This document shows, piece after piece, positions 21,428 to 34,749 of a stretch of DNA of 64,000 nucleotides (position 1 is its first letter; the number at the start of each line of letters is the position of its first letter). Both the position numbers and the translations under genes were made by a program. This DNA comes from Piscicola geometra (taxonomy: Eukaryota > Annelida > Clitellata > Hirudinida > Piscicolidae). The notes under the pieces were generated by a model. The model did no database searches, had not been told where the DNA came from, and worked only from the letters and a program-made list of their open reading frames with translations. Location of the stretch: positions 10,777,100 to 10,841,099 of the forward strand of contig OX030957.1 in the NCBI GenBank assembly GCA_943735955.1, in the 5' to 3' direction.

Positions 21428-21735
21428 CATAATTTGATTTTGAATAAGTGCCTTAAAATACTAGATTGTTAAGACACCAATAATGTTTCCGAAAAAAGAG
21501 TTGTTTTTTGGGCTTTTACTGCAGACATAAAATTAAAAATAAAATTTCATAGCAAACAATAATAATTGGAAACATACAAAATTCTGTTTTTTTAGTTCCA
21601 GGGTCGAAATTGTTAAGTTTTGGTTTTCGCGTTTCTAGTATTACAGTTTCAAACATTTTTTTGGTCAGAACTAATATATGCAGTTTTAGCTCAATTTGGG
21701 TTTCATCCAACAAGAATGTAAAATGCAGGCATATC

Positions 21736-21990
21736 TGAAGAGGTCATAAATCAATAATACATTCAACATTTTTGCCATTGCATTTAATAGTCGTGCATTG
21801 AGCTTGCTGTTCGAAAATGCCTATCTGCACCCCAACAAGTGTTGCTAGCGAGCAACTATTTAGTTCTGCAGGAAAAATTTACGCAGATCGTCATCTTTTT
21901 TTTTTAAATATTGAAAAACCTTTATTTCTGGCTTATAGTATACGTTTTTTTGACTTAAATTATAATTAGTAAACTGAAAACATCATTGAT
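21736..21990 (+). mobile_element. hAT transposase fragment
   Basis: Contains VASEQLFSSAGKIYADR in one frame (about 21840-21892), the C-terminal dimerisation motif of hAT transposases. The DNA matches 25380-25560 inside the complete element at 24589, including TTTAGTTCTGCAGG and TTACGCAGATCGTC. The frame is broken immediately after. Confidence 0.8.
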
Positions 21991-22388
21991 AAATACAATA
22001 CACTGGGCCAAAAAAACATGTCACTTTATGTGTGTATATAACTGTGGCAAATGTAAATCGATTTCCAAATTTCTTTCACTGTTTGACTCAGAAATTATTG
22101 GAGAACAAAATGGTTTAGAGATTTTTTTACAATTTTTCAATATGCATTCATTCATTCACTCAAACTGAAACATAAGTGAAAAAATCGAAAAATTTTATGT
22201 ACATTTATTCCCTGACTGTTAAATGAAAAAATATATAATTGTCTCATGTTTTAGTTAAAAGACAACAAACAAGGAATGTTTTTCAATAACTAATAGATTG
22301 GAAAAAAATATTAATTGTCTTGAGGCCAAGTCAGTTCCATTTTAATTTTTCCAACTGAATTTTTTCCTACAATTAGCTGCATTAGGTG

Positions 22389-23220
22389 TAGTGATGGGCA
22401 TAGTTTAACTATTTTCATGGAGTTTCCTGCATAGTTTAACTGAAAAATATAGTTCAGTTTAAATCAAAGTTTAACTAAAAAATGTCAGTTGCCAACTAAA
22501 TAGTGAAACTGAAATATTTAAGTTAGCCCTTTTTGAAAATATGAATTTTAGACGGAAAAAATGGAATAAATTTGAAGATTATGTCGGCAGTCTATTGGCA
22601 TATCCAGTAGCTGCAAAGGCATTCCGCAAAACCATTGCTACACTACCCATTTCAGCTGTTGTTGAAAAATTATTCAGCGTTGCTTCACAAATTTTGAGTG
22701 CATGCCGTTGTCGGATGTCAGATGAAATTCTGGACAAGATAGTGCTCGTTCAGTCTAGGAGTAAATAAGTGTACTGTATAAAGTTTAACGGACAATATAA
22801 GAGTATAAAAGTATTTTAAAGTCAGAATATTACAGAATTTACTGTTTAAAATTGTGCAACATGTTTTTTTAAATATAACGGTCACTTAATATAAAATGTG
22901 TTATTTCTAAGAGTCTTTTAAAACTATTTTTGTTTTTTCTTTGTATTTAAAATTATTTTAAAAGTTATTTTAAAGTAATGGCTAGTCAAAACATTGTTTC
23001 AATGGCTTTATGTTACAGTATTAATGCTGCTTCCTGTTCTGCATGTCAATAAGTGAATACAATAATAGTTGCAAAATAGTTTGGATAAATTTAAATACAT
23101 TATTTTAGTTTAGTTAAATATTTTCAAAAATAAGTTTATAACTATTAGTTAACTTACTTATTTTTAGTAGAAAAATATGTATAGTTTAACCACAAATATT
23201 TAGTTAGTTGCCCATCACTG
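22389..23220 (+). mobile_element. hAT element, 832 bp, with 8-bp target duplication
   Basis: Flanked by ATTAGGTG at 22381-22388 and 23221-23228, an exact 8-bp duplication. The ends TAGTGATGGGCA and TGCCCATCACTG are inverted. Subterminal AGTTTAACT/AGTTAACT motifs recur at both ends. The interior keeps only the C-terminal part of a transposase, so this is a deletion derivative. Confidence 0.92.
22541..22768 (+). pseudogene. hAT transposase C-terminal remnant
   Basis: About 75 codons including TLPISAVVEKLFSVASQILS then CRMSDEILDKIVLVQSR, which fits the hAT family dimerisation region (LP-x-S-S-x-x-S-E-R-x-F-S-x-A, then R-x-x-L-x-x-E). The catalytic and zinc-finger parts are missing. Confidence 0.82.
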
Positions 23221-23228
23221 ATTAGGTG

Positions 23229-24588
23229 TTGAAATCCTGCTTATTTTCTTGAGGCGGCTTTTCATATCTAACTTGCGTCTGACAGGAGTTATATTGGAAG
23301 TTTATTTATTTCATTTCTTTTTAGAGCCGTATGAGTATTTGATTGAAAAGTTATCAGTGATCGACTGTGTACGAACCTATGAGGATCGACTGTGTACGCC
23401 TATGCCTATGATTGGTCAAATGGCTATAACTTTCATTATTATTTATTTATGGTTTTTTCTCAAAAAGAAATATAAAAGATACACACGATGGAACATAAAA
23501 TAATATATCAATAATGCAAAAAAATAGTTTTTAACCGTACATACTTTATGCACAGCTTGATTTGTTAGATGATGTTAAATATTTGTTTTTTAGCCTTTGA
23601 AATCAATAAATATTTTTTTTTCCGCAAAAAATGTTATTCAAAATTACGATATATAATGAGGTGACCTATATTTTTACCCACGTGACACATCATATTAAAA
23701 ATAATAATACTGCGTTCGATAAAAAATGCTATGATAGATTGTGTACACCTTCCCTCTTCTATGATTAATATAATTATATAACAGGCTATGCGATTATTTA
23801 TTTGTGGGTTCTGGCTTGAGATCACTGAAGCGGTGAATAAAAACTGCTGTTGCCTTGGAAAAAACCTGAACTTTTTTTTGTTGTAAAAATACAGCCCACT
23901 GGATACCATTCTTTGCTCAAGGTAGAGAAGAAACTCATTGAGTCAGTTCCAGGGTTTGGCTGAGCTCAGGAGCCACCAGCTGAAGACACATGTCAGGTGC
24001 ATGTCTAACTACACGAGAATTTTTTTATAACAACAACAACAACAACAATTCGTTTATTTGCAAGCAAATAAATTCAGAAATCGAAGCAAATAAATGCTTG
24101 TATGACCTTTTAGAAAAATAAAATAATACATGAACTTCTTAATTAAATTCGCAAATTAAAAGAATTGTTAATTATAACAAATGCCTATTTCTACCACAAA
24201 ATCTTGTAAAAACTGATATATCCTCAATCCGTTTCAACCAGAACTTTATTCATGCCACTGCTTAAGCCCAGTGTAGTGTGGGCGGCCCAAATATTTTTAT
24301 ATATAATTTATAACATTATATTATATCGAATATTATATTAAGTAACCTTATTATCGTAAAATATGAGTAAATTAAATTATTTTATGATTTCTTTTTACTT
24401 GAAAACGCTGAGGCTTAAAGATAAATCTTGGATTTAGTTTTTTAGGTGTAGGGTTTCATCGAAAGTACCGATTTCCAATATTACATATTCATGAAATAAC
24501 CTAGTAAACCATATTCCAAGTGGACTTAACGAGTTTCTACTTACGCTCTACTAATGAGCAAATAGCTTGAATGTTTATTAATTTATAC
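23229..24588. other. Non-coding block with small frames
   Basis: A plus-strand frame at 23249-23503 contains the direct repeat GATCGACTGTGTACG (about 23358 and 23385), with a related GATAGATTGTGTACA near 23735. No product recognised. A short AAC repeat lies at 24031-24048. Confidence 0.35.
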
Positions 24589-25876
24589 TAGAGACCGACC
24601 GAAATTCGGTTCGGTTTCGGTTTCGGCGCCGAAATTGTCAATTTTCTTAGTTTCGGCAGTTTTTCGGTTTCGGCCGAATCTAATTTTTTAATTTCGGCTC
24701 AATTTCGGTTTCGGCCGAAATGGATCTCATATTTACCGAAAAACCGAAATTTTTATTTATTTATGTAGTTTATCTGATATATTTGTATCCTCAATCAAAC
24801 TCGAACTCATTCTCGATTCTCGGTTCGATTCTCATCTCTATTAGATATCTATTAGATATTGTGGTTGATTGATTCATGGGTGTCATTAGACTAATTGTTC
24901 GAATAACATATACAAGCATCTGGAACAACAACGATTCTATTGAAATTTAAGTTAATTGGCATACGTTCAATGATAATATTTAACAAAACTTTTGATTTTT
25001 TATTTATTTTTAAAAACAATTGTTTACAAAAATTTTATTGTCAAAAGTAAGTATCTGTATATCCTCAATCGAACTCGAACTATTAACTTTGGGTTCGATT
25101 CTCATTTCTATTAGATATCTATTAGTTATCATGGTTGATTGATTTATGGGTGTCATTAGAATAATTTTTCGAATGACATGTACAAGCATTTGGAATTCTA
25201 GATATCCTTGCTGAGATAAACAGTGTTTATGAATCGAAAGCCCGGGAAGATTTGGCTTCCATTCATTAATTCAAAAATAAATGCAGGCGTATCTTAAAGA
25301 GCCTAGAACCAACAGAACATCCAATATTTTTGCGTATTGGCATTGCAGTCAATATTCATATCTTGAGCCTGCTGCTCGAAAATACAAGTGTGGCTAGCGA
25401 GCAACTATTTAGTTCTGCAGGGCAAATCTACGCAGATCGTCGCAGCAACCTTCTTGGTGAAAATGTTTAAAAACAGTTATTTCTTGCTTACAATATTCGT
25501 TTGTTTGGATTTAATTATTAAACAGAAATTGTCATCATTCAATACTATTTTTGGATTTTAATAAACAATTACTTATGTAGACCATTTTTGTTGTTGAACA
25601 ACTTTTATTTTTTGACTTAAAATATACGCTTGTTTGGATTTACTTATTAATTATTAATTGTCCTCCTTAAATACTATTTTTTTGTTTTTAATAATAGTTG
25701 GGAAAATTTTCGGTTTCGGCCGAAAATCTGATTACAATTTCGGTTTAATTTCGGTTTCGGCCGAAAATTGAATTTCAATTTCGGCATAATTTCGGTTTCG
25801 GCCGAAAATGGGATTTTAATTTCGGCCTAATTTCGGTTTCGGCCAAAATAAAAATATCTGTTTCGGTCGGTCTCTA
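24589..25876 (+). mobile_element. hAT element, 1288 bp, TTTCGG-rich ends, 8-bp target duplication
   Basis: Flanked by exact ATTTATAC copies at 24581-24588 and 25877-25884. The ends TAGAGACCGACCGAAA and TTTCGGTCGGTCTCTA are perfect 16-bp inverted repeats. Both subterminal regions carry many TTTCGGTTTCGGCCGAAA-type motifs. The interior has a broken transposase with VASEQLFSSAGQIYADRRSN at about 25390-25450. It is non-autonomous. Confidence 0.95.
25390..25470 (+). pseudogene. hAT transposase dimerisation motif (broken)
   Basis: One frame reads VASEQLFSSAGQIYADRRSN then LLGENV and stops. In autonomous hAT proteins this motif lies near the C-terminus, so the reading may be a natural end; the upstream sequence has many stops. 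Confidence 0.8.
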
Positions 25877-25884
25877 ATTTATAC

Positions 25885-28800
25885 TTTATTTAAAAGTCTT
25901 AACGTAGTTAAGTAGTTAATTCGTAGTTAACGGTAATTTATTTAAAAAACAATTAGATCCTAAAACTTCACAAAAATAGAAAAATTTAATAATAAAATAA
26001 TATATTCACGTGATAAAGTATTTACATTTCTTATAAATCTTTTTACATTTCCAAATCAAAAACTTTCATGTAAGCTTTGAAGAGCAACTACGAACTGATC
26101 AATTCGTAATCTCACTTTATAAACAAATCATTAGGAAAAGCTGGTGAAAAATTGATTTAATTTTTCATTAGATACTTATTTAATACATTACAACTTTTCT
26201 TTTATGTTTTCATAACTATAAATTTATTGCTAAAAATAATTATAATAGCAACTTAGATGATGAAGTTAAAATGGGATGTAACTTCGGTAGCAGATCAACT
26301 CATGTACGTATTTCTGTTTACCATTTATTAGAAAATGAATAAATTTAAATGTTGAAATTTTTTCTTATTATTTCAAATTAAAAATAACTTTAATGAAAAT
26401 AAAAATAATCGAATTATATTTTAAAAAATTCAAATGCTGTGAAGCATTGATTCAAAAAATACACTAACTTTAGTGTATTTTTATAAATAGCCTTTAGTTT
26501 ATTTAATAAAATATTTAATAAAAAACTTGAGAGCAGCTAAAATCAAAAGCATAAAATTTCACTTAAAAACTTTCTCAAGGAGCTGGCAATTAGGCGCTAT
26601 AAGAGATGCATAATTAGTGGAACCCACCCTTCTTACATTCTCACCAACATGCCTGTTAATTGAAACAATCTTTTTCATGTCACTCCTACCCAATCTGAAC
26701 ATAGATTTATATATTTGGTCATACATTTACAGTTATACGCTAAAAGGCATATAAAGATGCGTACGTATGTTCGTAGAGCGCATGAAGCATCCTTTATAAC
26801 GGGCTTCTGATCAGAGAGAATATATTGGGACTTTTACTTTCCTATTTTCCACTGTTAAGCTCCTTGATACATATTCAAGAGGTGAAACATTTCAGAATCT
26901 AAAACTGAATGAGTATTGGATTTATTTAACACATCGACCATTTATTTTTAAGAATTAATTAAATTTTTTTATTTACTAACATTAAACCAAAAATTTTATA
27001 AATAATTTTGAGATAACATTTTATTGTTTGACTATCTTTTTATTCAGAATGTAAGTAAATTAAATAAATAAATAAAGTTTAAAATTAACTTACAATCTAT
27101 AATCTATAAATTTTGAATTGGTTAATAACAAATAACGTTCAAAGGTCAATCTGTTAATGTCAAAAATACCAATGAAATACACTGACACAAATGAATTTGC
27201 TGGAATGTAATAAAGCGTACTGATGGATTACCCTGGACCTTGCCGCTAAACGTTGGTTATTGTTCATCCTCTAAAATTATGCTCGAAATAACTTATATAT
27301 ATCTTGAATGCACGAGTTCCTAGAGTTGTCGGCAATAACATCTTTTGTGTTTTCTTTGATAGCCGACTTGGGAGTGCAAATTGGGCGATAATTAGTTACT
27401 AATTATATCATCAAGTCTATAATTATTTGTCAGCCCCTTTTGCTGATGCCGGAAATGTTTTTGTACAGGGTCGCAAATGCAATTCACTGAGGTGTTTTGT
27501 AATCTTCAATACGTGTTCTTTGAATTAGCCTAATAACAAAATATTCTTCACAAACATGCAGAAAGCTAATATATAAATTATCTCGTTTAATTACTTGGTA
27601 ATTATTTAAGTATGATTAGCTTGTTCTTGTGGCAATGGTTGAGAAATACAAACTGACGTGAAATTGAATTATTTGCCTCTTATACGTGCGGCCACGTCAC
27701 GATACAGAGGATGAAAACCTTAGAAGTACTTTAATTAAATTTCATCAAAAAAAAGTTTATAAACATTTTTCTAAAAAAACACGGTAAAGTATAAATCAAA
27801 GAATATCAATAGTTGATTCAATCATAATTTCTAAAATACATTAAAATGCTTAATCATTGGTTATAAAACTAAATGGGAAGAGATTGATAGATTATCGGAT
27901 TGGCTTTGATAGAATTTTAAACTTTTTTGAAGTTTTCTTCATGTAGAAAAAAAATATAAATATAAAATTGTTCAACTAATATTTAAAAAATATATAAATA
28001 CGATATTTCTTCAACCAAATATTTTTAAAGCCTCGCCAGTGGGTTTTAGACTGCATCATTTTCATGTGATGAATAAAACGCCCTCGTGTCTGTCAACATC
28101 CCTACTATAAATCTCAAAATGCATTATGTATTGGATATTTCAGACTTATTATATTAACTAGAACCTTTATTTCAGTAAAATATAAATTATTTTTACTTTC
28201 AAAATATTTTTAATAAAAATAAAAATATATATTAATTTTGTGCTTCTTTAAACATTTTCTCTATCATATTCATATTAATAGCACTTATTTTCCACATACT
28301 ATTAACAAGACACTATAAACTTGATTTATTTTGTTTTTAAATATGATGTTCACCTTTTATACTATTTCTGTTATTAAAGAATTTAAATTGAAATTCATTT
28401 ATTTTGAAAGTTCAAATATATATTTGAAGTTTTATGTTTCTTGAGTTCGAAAGCTTGTTTATGTCATATTTAAGTACTTTTTGTTATAGACTTTGTAACA
28501 GTTTTTTCGTTTCTTGAGGTGGTCTGTTTAACATCTCGAGCTGACTCTGCTTCGTTAATTAAGGGCACCAGTTAAACACTCTTTATCGGTAACCTAAGAT
28601 TTGAAAATTAAGACAAAGTCTCCAATAAAAAAAATATTTCAACATTTTTAGTGGTTTTTATTGATAATGAAAAGTAACATTTCAGTTTCCTTTTATCATG
28701 ACAGATACTAAAATTGAGCTTACTCCATATGGCTTTTTTGATGAAAAAAAGTCCATAAAATAAATAAGTAAAATTAAAAATTAAAAATTTAAATTTAAAG

Positions 28801-31288
28801 GTCTTTTATTTGAATAGATAAATAGAAATGAATTCTTAAAAAAAAACGAATTGAAAGTGTAGAATGGATAATAATGTCAGTTAATGCAGAAGGGTACAAT
28901 TATGGCACTCATTTAAAAGCTCTTCCATTGAAAACCCTGATTTAAACAAAAAAAATATTATTGGAATCCACTTTGATACATAAATACCAAGAATGATTTT
29001 TAAAGAATACTTGTTACTCTCGTTTTAAAAGAAATGCTTACTAGTGTGTTTTTTAAATAACTAAATTATCATATTTTGTTATACAATTTATAAGCTTGAG
29101 ATCCAATTTTCATTCAGCGTAAAATACCAAAATCTTCTACCCTTTTTGTCTCATTAGTTTTAACAATTTCCAACAATAGAAATATTATTTTTAATGAATT
29201 CTTATTAGCCGCCATAAACATTCGAGTTTTAAATAACCGGTTATTGAATTTGGTCCAAAATAAAAAAGCATAAATAATTATTTTTGTACAAATTATATTC
29301 TAAAATTATAAATGTACAAAAATTCCAGTATTTTATGCAATGGCTTGAAATACTAATATATTCGGACATTTTAGTATCAAAACATTTTGCTTTTTCTAAA
29401 AGATAATTGTTTTTTTATTTTAAATCTTGGAAAACGCATCTATTGTTATTCAGAATTCATGAAAAAATTTTTTCATAAAATTAAATTCAAATTGAGTTAT
29501 AATAGAATGGTATATAAGACAAATAAAAAACTAATTACTGCCTTAAATATTCTCAAATAAAGGTTTTTAAATTTAACAAAATTTCATATCTATACTTTTC
29601 GAAGTTATAGAAAAAATTTTATAAAAAATTTAAAGACTTCGATATTTAAGATAAACACTAAAAAACGACAAAAGTCGGTATTTAATGTAACCGATCTTAT
29701 TTACATATCATCATGTATATTCATGAATCGGCTGGATGCTTTTTATATTCATTTGGAATAAAATTATTAATAATATTATCTGATATAATTTTTATTTTAA
29801 AAAAAATTTCTCATATTTTAAACTATTTTCTTGAATCCATATCTAATTCATCATATCGTTTTTCCAATCTTTTTTGATTTATATATATATATTTAAATTT
29901 TGGATTTATTGGTATTTTATTGTTATTTCATATCCATAATTATTATTCATCGAACATGTCTTGTTGTAAGGTCTGAATAAAATGATTTTTAAAAGATGTT
30001 TTTAAATAAATATATGGTTTGGACAATTTCTTGTGCATGCAAAAACTTGAACACATTCTTTGATTTTTTCCGTTTTTAAATATTTTTATCCCATAGTGAA
30101 TAGACACATTTTCCTATTTAGAGTTTGAACAAAAAAATATATCAAATTCCTATTAATTTCTGAAATATAGAGTTTTATTTATGTTTTTGGTTTCTTATTA
30201 CATAATCTCAACCACTCGTAACATCTCGGGGATCACCAAATTGCATCTAAGTATCTTTAATTAAAATTGTTTTTTTTTATTTGTGCAAATTTATTTTATA
30301 TAATATATTGTTTAATGCTTAATCTTCTTAATTGCTATTCTTTTGTCATTAATAAAAGTCAAAAGCGTCTAAATTTTCATTTTAAATTTTAAATTTTAAA
30401 ATTGAAAAAGAAATAAATTACATTAAAATTAGTTTCACGCATTCAATTTAATCATATGGACATATTAACTTCTGTAATTTCAAAAAATATCGTGAGGGTT
30501 ATCAGAGCTCAATGACATACGAGTAGTAGTTAAGATAATGTAATAATGAATCATGGTTCCTCCATGCAAAGCAAAATAAAAAAAGTTTTCTTGGTGCCTG
30601 TTGTTGGGTGAACATATTGCAGCACAACGTAGTCAGCGTACAGCCAACTCGCGATTTTATAGCTGGCGATTCTTATCGAAAGCATAACATTATCATATAT
30701 ATTGACGATAGCAACAGCCACATGAAAATAATATGGAGATGAAAGAAGGATGTGAGAAGTGTGTCGATGATGGAAGCATCTAGACGTCGTAAAAGGCCGA
30801 TATACGCTTGTATTAAATAATTGAATTATACTCTCCAAATTATTAGTTTTTCTATAAAAAATAGTATTTTTATTAAATGATATTTTTTAAAGAAAAAAAA
30901 CAATAATTGTGAAAAACATTGATTTTTTATACCTATTTTAAATAGTTTTGCAAGCAAAGGGCACCCATTCAGTTTAATAAAAAACTTTTACAATATCATC
31001 ATCAGTCTTTCTACGAATATTTTCAATTTAAAAGCCTTTAAAATTGTATTAATATATTAGAATTTTTTAACATATTATACTGTAAACTTTGTTATTATTA
31101 TCTTTTATTATTTATTTTTTTCTTCATTCATCCATTTATGTAGCTTTTGTATTACGAAATGAGCTTTTGCATATGAATCATTTAAATGTTTTAATAAACT
31201 TCGTGGCACGATTACAAGTTAATTATATATTTTTTAATATATAAAAACCAAAATTTCGGACGAACTGAAAGCTAACTTATCTTATTAG
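25885..31288. other. Long AT-rich non-coding block
   Basis: About 5.4 kb with no recognisable gene or complete mobile element. A 95-codon minus-strand frame at 30551-30838 is the only sizeable ORF. Confidence 0.45.
30551..30838 (-). CDS. Hypothetical ORF, 95 codons
   Basis: ATG to TGA, with mixed composition and no low-complexity runs (for example LYADYVVLQYVHPTTGTKKT near its end). No family recognised. It is isolated in AT-rich DNA with no clear splice partners. It could be an exon or chance. Confidence 0.2.
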   Translation of the reverse strand: MESIIQLFNTSVYRPFTTSRCFHHRHTSHILLSSPYYFHVAVAIVNIYDNVMLSIRIASYKIASWLYADYVVLQYVHPTTGTKKTFFILLCMEEP

Positions 31289-31546
31289 TAGAGGAATGTC
31301 GTGTATTATGGGATAGTCGTGTAATATGGGATACCAAGGTTTTTTCTAAGTTTATATTTTTAATCAGATAAAAAAATTATGAATGCTTAAAATAGACTCT
31401 AATATATCATCAATTTTATTAAATGACATATCATTACGAATGATTATAGTATTTACTAAGAAAGTTATGACTATTTTTTCACCATAACTAATTGAGTTAT
31501 TTTTATAAGTGTAAATGGTATTCCATAATATCCTACTTCTCTCTAC
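31288..31546. mobile_element. Possible MITE with TA target sites
   Basis: The left end GTAGAGGAATGTCGTGTATT and right end (reverse complement GTAGAGAGAAGTAGGATATT) are imperfect inverted repeats, continuing as ATGGGATA and ATGGAATA. TA flanks both sides. The left end also holds a direct duplication of GTCGTGTA-T-TATGGGATA. Confidence 0.45.
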
Positions 31547-33880
31547 TACCGACAGATTCGAAAAAGAAACATTTAATATCTTGAGAATTGAAACATGCAA
31601 AATATAATAAATTAAAATATTTTTAATTTAAACAGATTTTTTAGGGATTGCATTAATTGCAAAGAATTACTTAAATTAATGAGTATTTCAATAGAAGATC
31701 ACAAGCCTTTGAAGCTGTTGATTTATGATCCATTAAATTCATCGCTTGAGAAGCTACCGGGTTAGACGGAGTATCAAACTTTTAAATTGACCCAATTATC
31801 ATGAAACATCTTCTAAATAAAAAATGTAAAATCATGTCAAAAATACGATTAATGACTTTAAGAAAAGACCAAAATAGTTAAACCGATTACTTCATTGTGG
31901 AACTAAAAGGGCTATTTTAGTAAGAGAATGAAGAGCACTCGTAATTATCAGCTGGAAGATCTCCATCTTATCTAGGCGTTAGTGTGCAGCAGGTCTACTT
32001 TTAGTACCTCTGCAAGAATGTTCAGAAGTAAAACACATTTTTATTTTCAAAAAAGATATTTTTATTTTAAAATTTATATTTATAAAGTTTAACGTTTTTT
32101 TTGTTTTCATTTTGAATAACGTAGTCTAAAATTCAAAACGTTAAAAAATGTTTTCAAATAAACTTTTTTTTAGTTATTCACAAGACCGTATAAGGAAAAG
32201 TTAAAAAGTATTGTTTAAATATATTTTTTTAAACTTTTCAATTTTTAAAATATAAGTAAAATTCTTCGTTTTGCATTATAGCCTCGTACCCCGCAAGAGT
32301 ATCTGCTAGTACAATCAAGAACTTATTTATGAATTTCTTTCTTCATTTTTGATCTGTATACCGCTTGAATGTACATTAATTGAGTTTTAAAAGCATGCAC
32401 AAAGTATTGAAAATTAGTTTAGTAAAGGAATTTGCTGAATATTCTCCATAAATATATTTTTATTTCAAAACTATCAAATTACAGTGAAATTGAGACGTTT
32501 TAAGGATCTATGCCACTTTATTTGCTTATAAAGACATGCTAATACATATTTCGCAAGAATGTAGCCTTGTTTGTAAAAATGTTTCTTTTAATTCATATTT
32601 ATATATAAGAGTTTATATATTTAATTCAGTATACATTTTTTGTTTCGTTAAAAAATTTGTCTTATTAAAGAATACCGCCCAATTGAAACATTAATATTAC
32701 ATTTTTCATGAATTTAACTCTAACCCTGGAATAAAATGCGCATTTTTGATTGAAGCAAAAAAGTAAGAATTCTTAGATATTTTATTATAAAGTTTGTAGA
32801 ATTTTCCCATTCTAAACGGAACATTAAAGTGCTTGAAACAGTATAAAGAAAGATGTGAAGATTTATTGAAGATCCAATATCAAGAGTTGCTTCGACTTTT
32901 GAAAAGAAACACTAATGCTTTCTGACGTCTTGAAGCCACAGCATTCAGGCATCATTTCATTCATGACCTCGGATTTGAAAGAATGGAATTATATAATAAA
33001 ATGATAAGTCTACATTTCTGATAAAAAGCGGAGTTTTTTTAAATAGTTAATTCATCATAGTTTTGATTTTCAAAAAAATATAAATTTATAAAAGCTCACC
33101 CGCCTGAAAGCGCAGTAAGAGATTAATCACTAGTCATTGAAAAAAGTTATCATTGAAAAGATTCAACTGACTACATAATCCATGTTGAACTTTATCATAT
33201 TTATTTATATCATAACCTATGCTTGTTTTAGAATAGGAAAATATACTCCCGAATATACTATCATTTTTTCTTCGTTCAACACATCCTAATCATCAAAAAC
33301 CTCTAAATTAAATGACTAACAATGAGATAGACTAAGTCAAGGGTGAAGATATCAAAAAGAGTTCCATCAATGATATCTACACCTTGAATGAGGCAGCATA
33401 ATGATTTTGTCTATCATATTGTTAGTCGTTTGAACAAGAGATTTTTTGATTATAAGAATATGATAGGAATTTTTTAGAGTTATCAAAACATTTTTATTTA
33501 ATCTAGAAACAGCTCAAAAAGGCAGGATAATTTCCAAGTTTTGATACACCCTTGATTAATGGCGCAAGTAGAGACAAGAGTGTTAACAATGCTTCTTCAT
33601 TGCCTTGGAGCTTCAGTGATAAATGATGATTTCGTAACTAAGTTTGTATGTGCTAATGTAGAATACACGATTTGCGGAAGATTAAGCCTTTGGTCCTTTA
33701 TCGAGAGAAGATTCAGTCCAAGTAAGTTCGCTATAATTTAAGAAATCTTTTTTTTATTAAAATGATTATTTAAATAAATCTATTTTCATGCAATTGTGCA
33801 TTAAGTTTATGAAATTTTTACTTTTTTAAAGTTGTGTTGTTGTCTGACTTTAAAAGATGATAAATAGTGTTAATATAAGG
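31547..33880. other. AT-rich non-coding block
   Basis: No gene recognised. Several 60-codon frames occur at chance frequency. Confidence 0.45.
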
Positions 33881-33882
33881 TA

Positions 33883-34749
33883 GGGGAGACCGGGGCAAGA
33901 TGACGAATGTCATATTTTCAGTTTTTACCTAGTTAAGAGCATGAAACAAACACTACTGGCTCTCCTACCTTCTTTCCGTTAAAAAATAGTATGAAAACGA
34001 TGAAATAACTATTTTCGTTTTAGTTGTGAAGCTTTGATTGTTTTCCGCGGTCACGTTATAACTTTTAAGCACGATTAAATAAGCTCTGGTGCAGAAATAG
34101 GGAGAATATTTCCTTTGAAAACAACATTTATTAGTAGTTTATTTATAATACTACCTTTTCACATTAATATGTCAATTAGTTGACTACATATATAGCAATA
34201 AAATCGAAAATTTGTGTCTAAGCAGTTTGGGGCAAAGTGGTCGGGGCAAGTCGACATGCTTGTTATCTTGACTCGTTTTTCAGAATTTTAAATAAATATG
34301 ATTATGATACAAAAGGTTTTGTGCTGTTTAATTATTATTTAATTTACTATGAATTAGGAAATTACTGCAAAGAAATAATGGTGTAAATTATAGATAATTA
34401 CGGATGCCTAGATTTCATCCTATTTCCATGATACTACCATTTATTTCATTTTATTTGATATTTTCAAAATTTAAGAACATGGTTGTGATTTGTTTAACCG
34501 TGTAAAATATTCAGAAACATAAATGTTAAACTTTTTTCAGTGTTGTCTCTTGCCCCGGTACTGGGACAAGATGAATCCTTAGTAGGGTTGTTGAAAAGTG
34601 AAATTATTCCTTATTTATATTTATTTTTAAAAGTAAATGTTGATATATTTATTACAACAAATTAATGCTCTAACAATGAATATAAAAAAATTGTATTTAA
34701 AAAAAACCGACATAAATCGTTAACTAGGTCCTCTTGCCCCAATTTCCCC
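33883..34749. mobile_element. Tc1/mariner-type MITE with GGGGAGACC ends, copy 2
   Basis: Starts GGGGAGACCGGGGCAAGATG after TA (33881-33882) and ends CTCTTGCCCCAATTTCCCC before TA (34750-34751). About 867 bases. It shares the GCTTTGATTGTTTTCCGCGG segment with copy 1 in inverse order. Internal motifs GGGGCAAG and CTTGCCCCGG repeat the terminal sequence at about 34225-34255 and 34550-34570. No open frame of a transposase. Confidence 0.88.
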
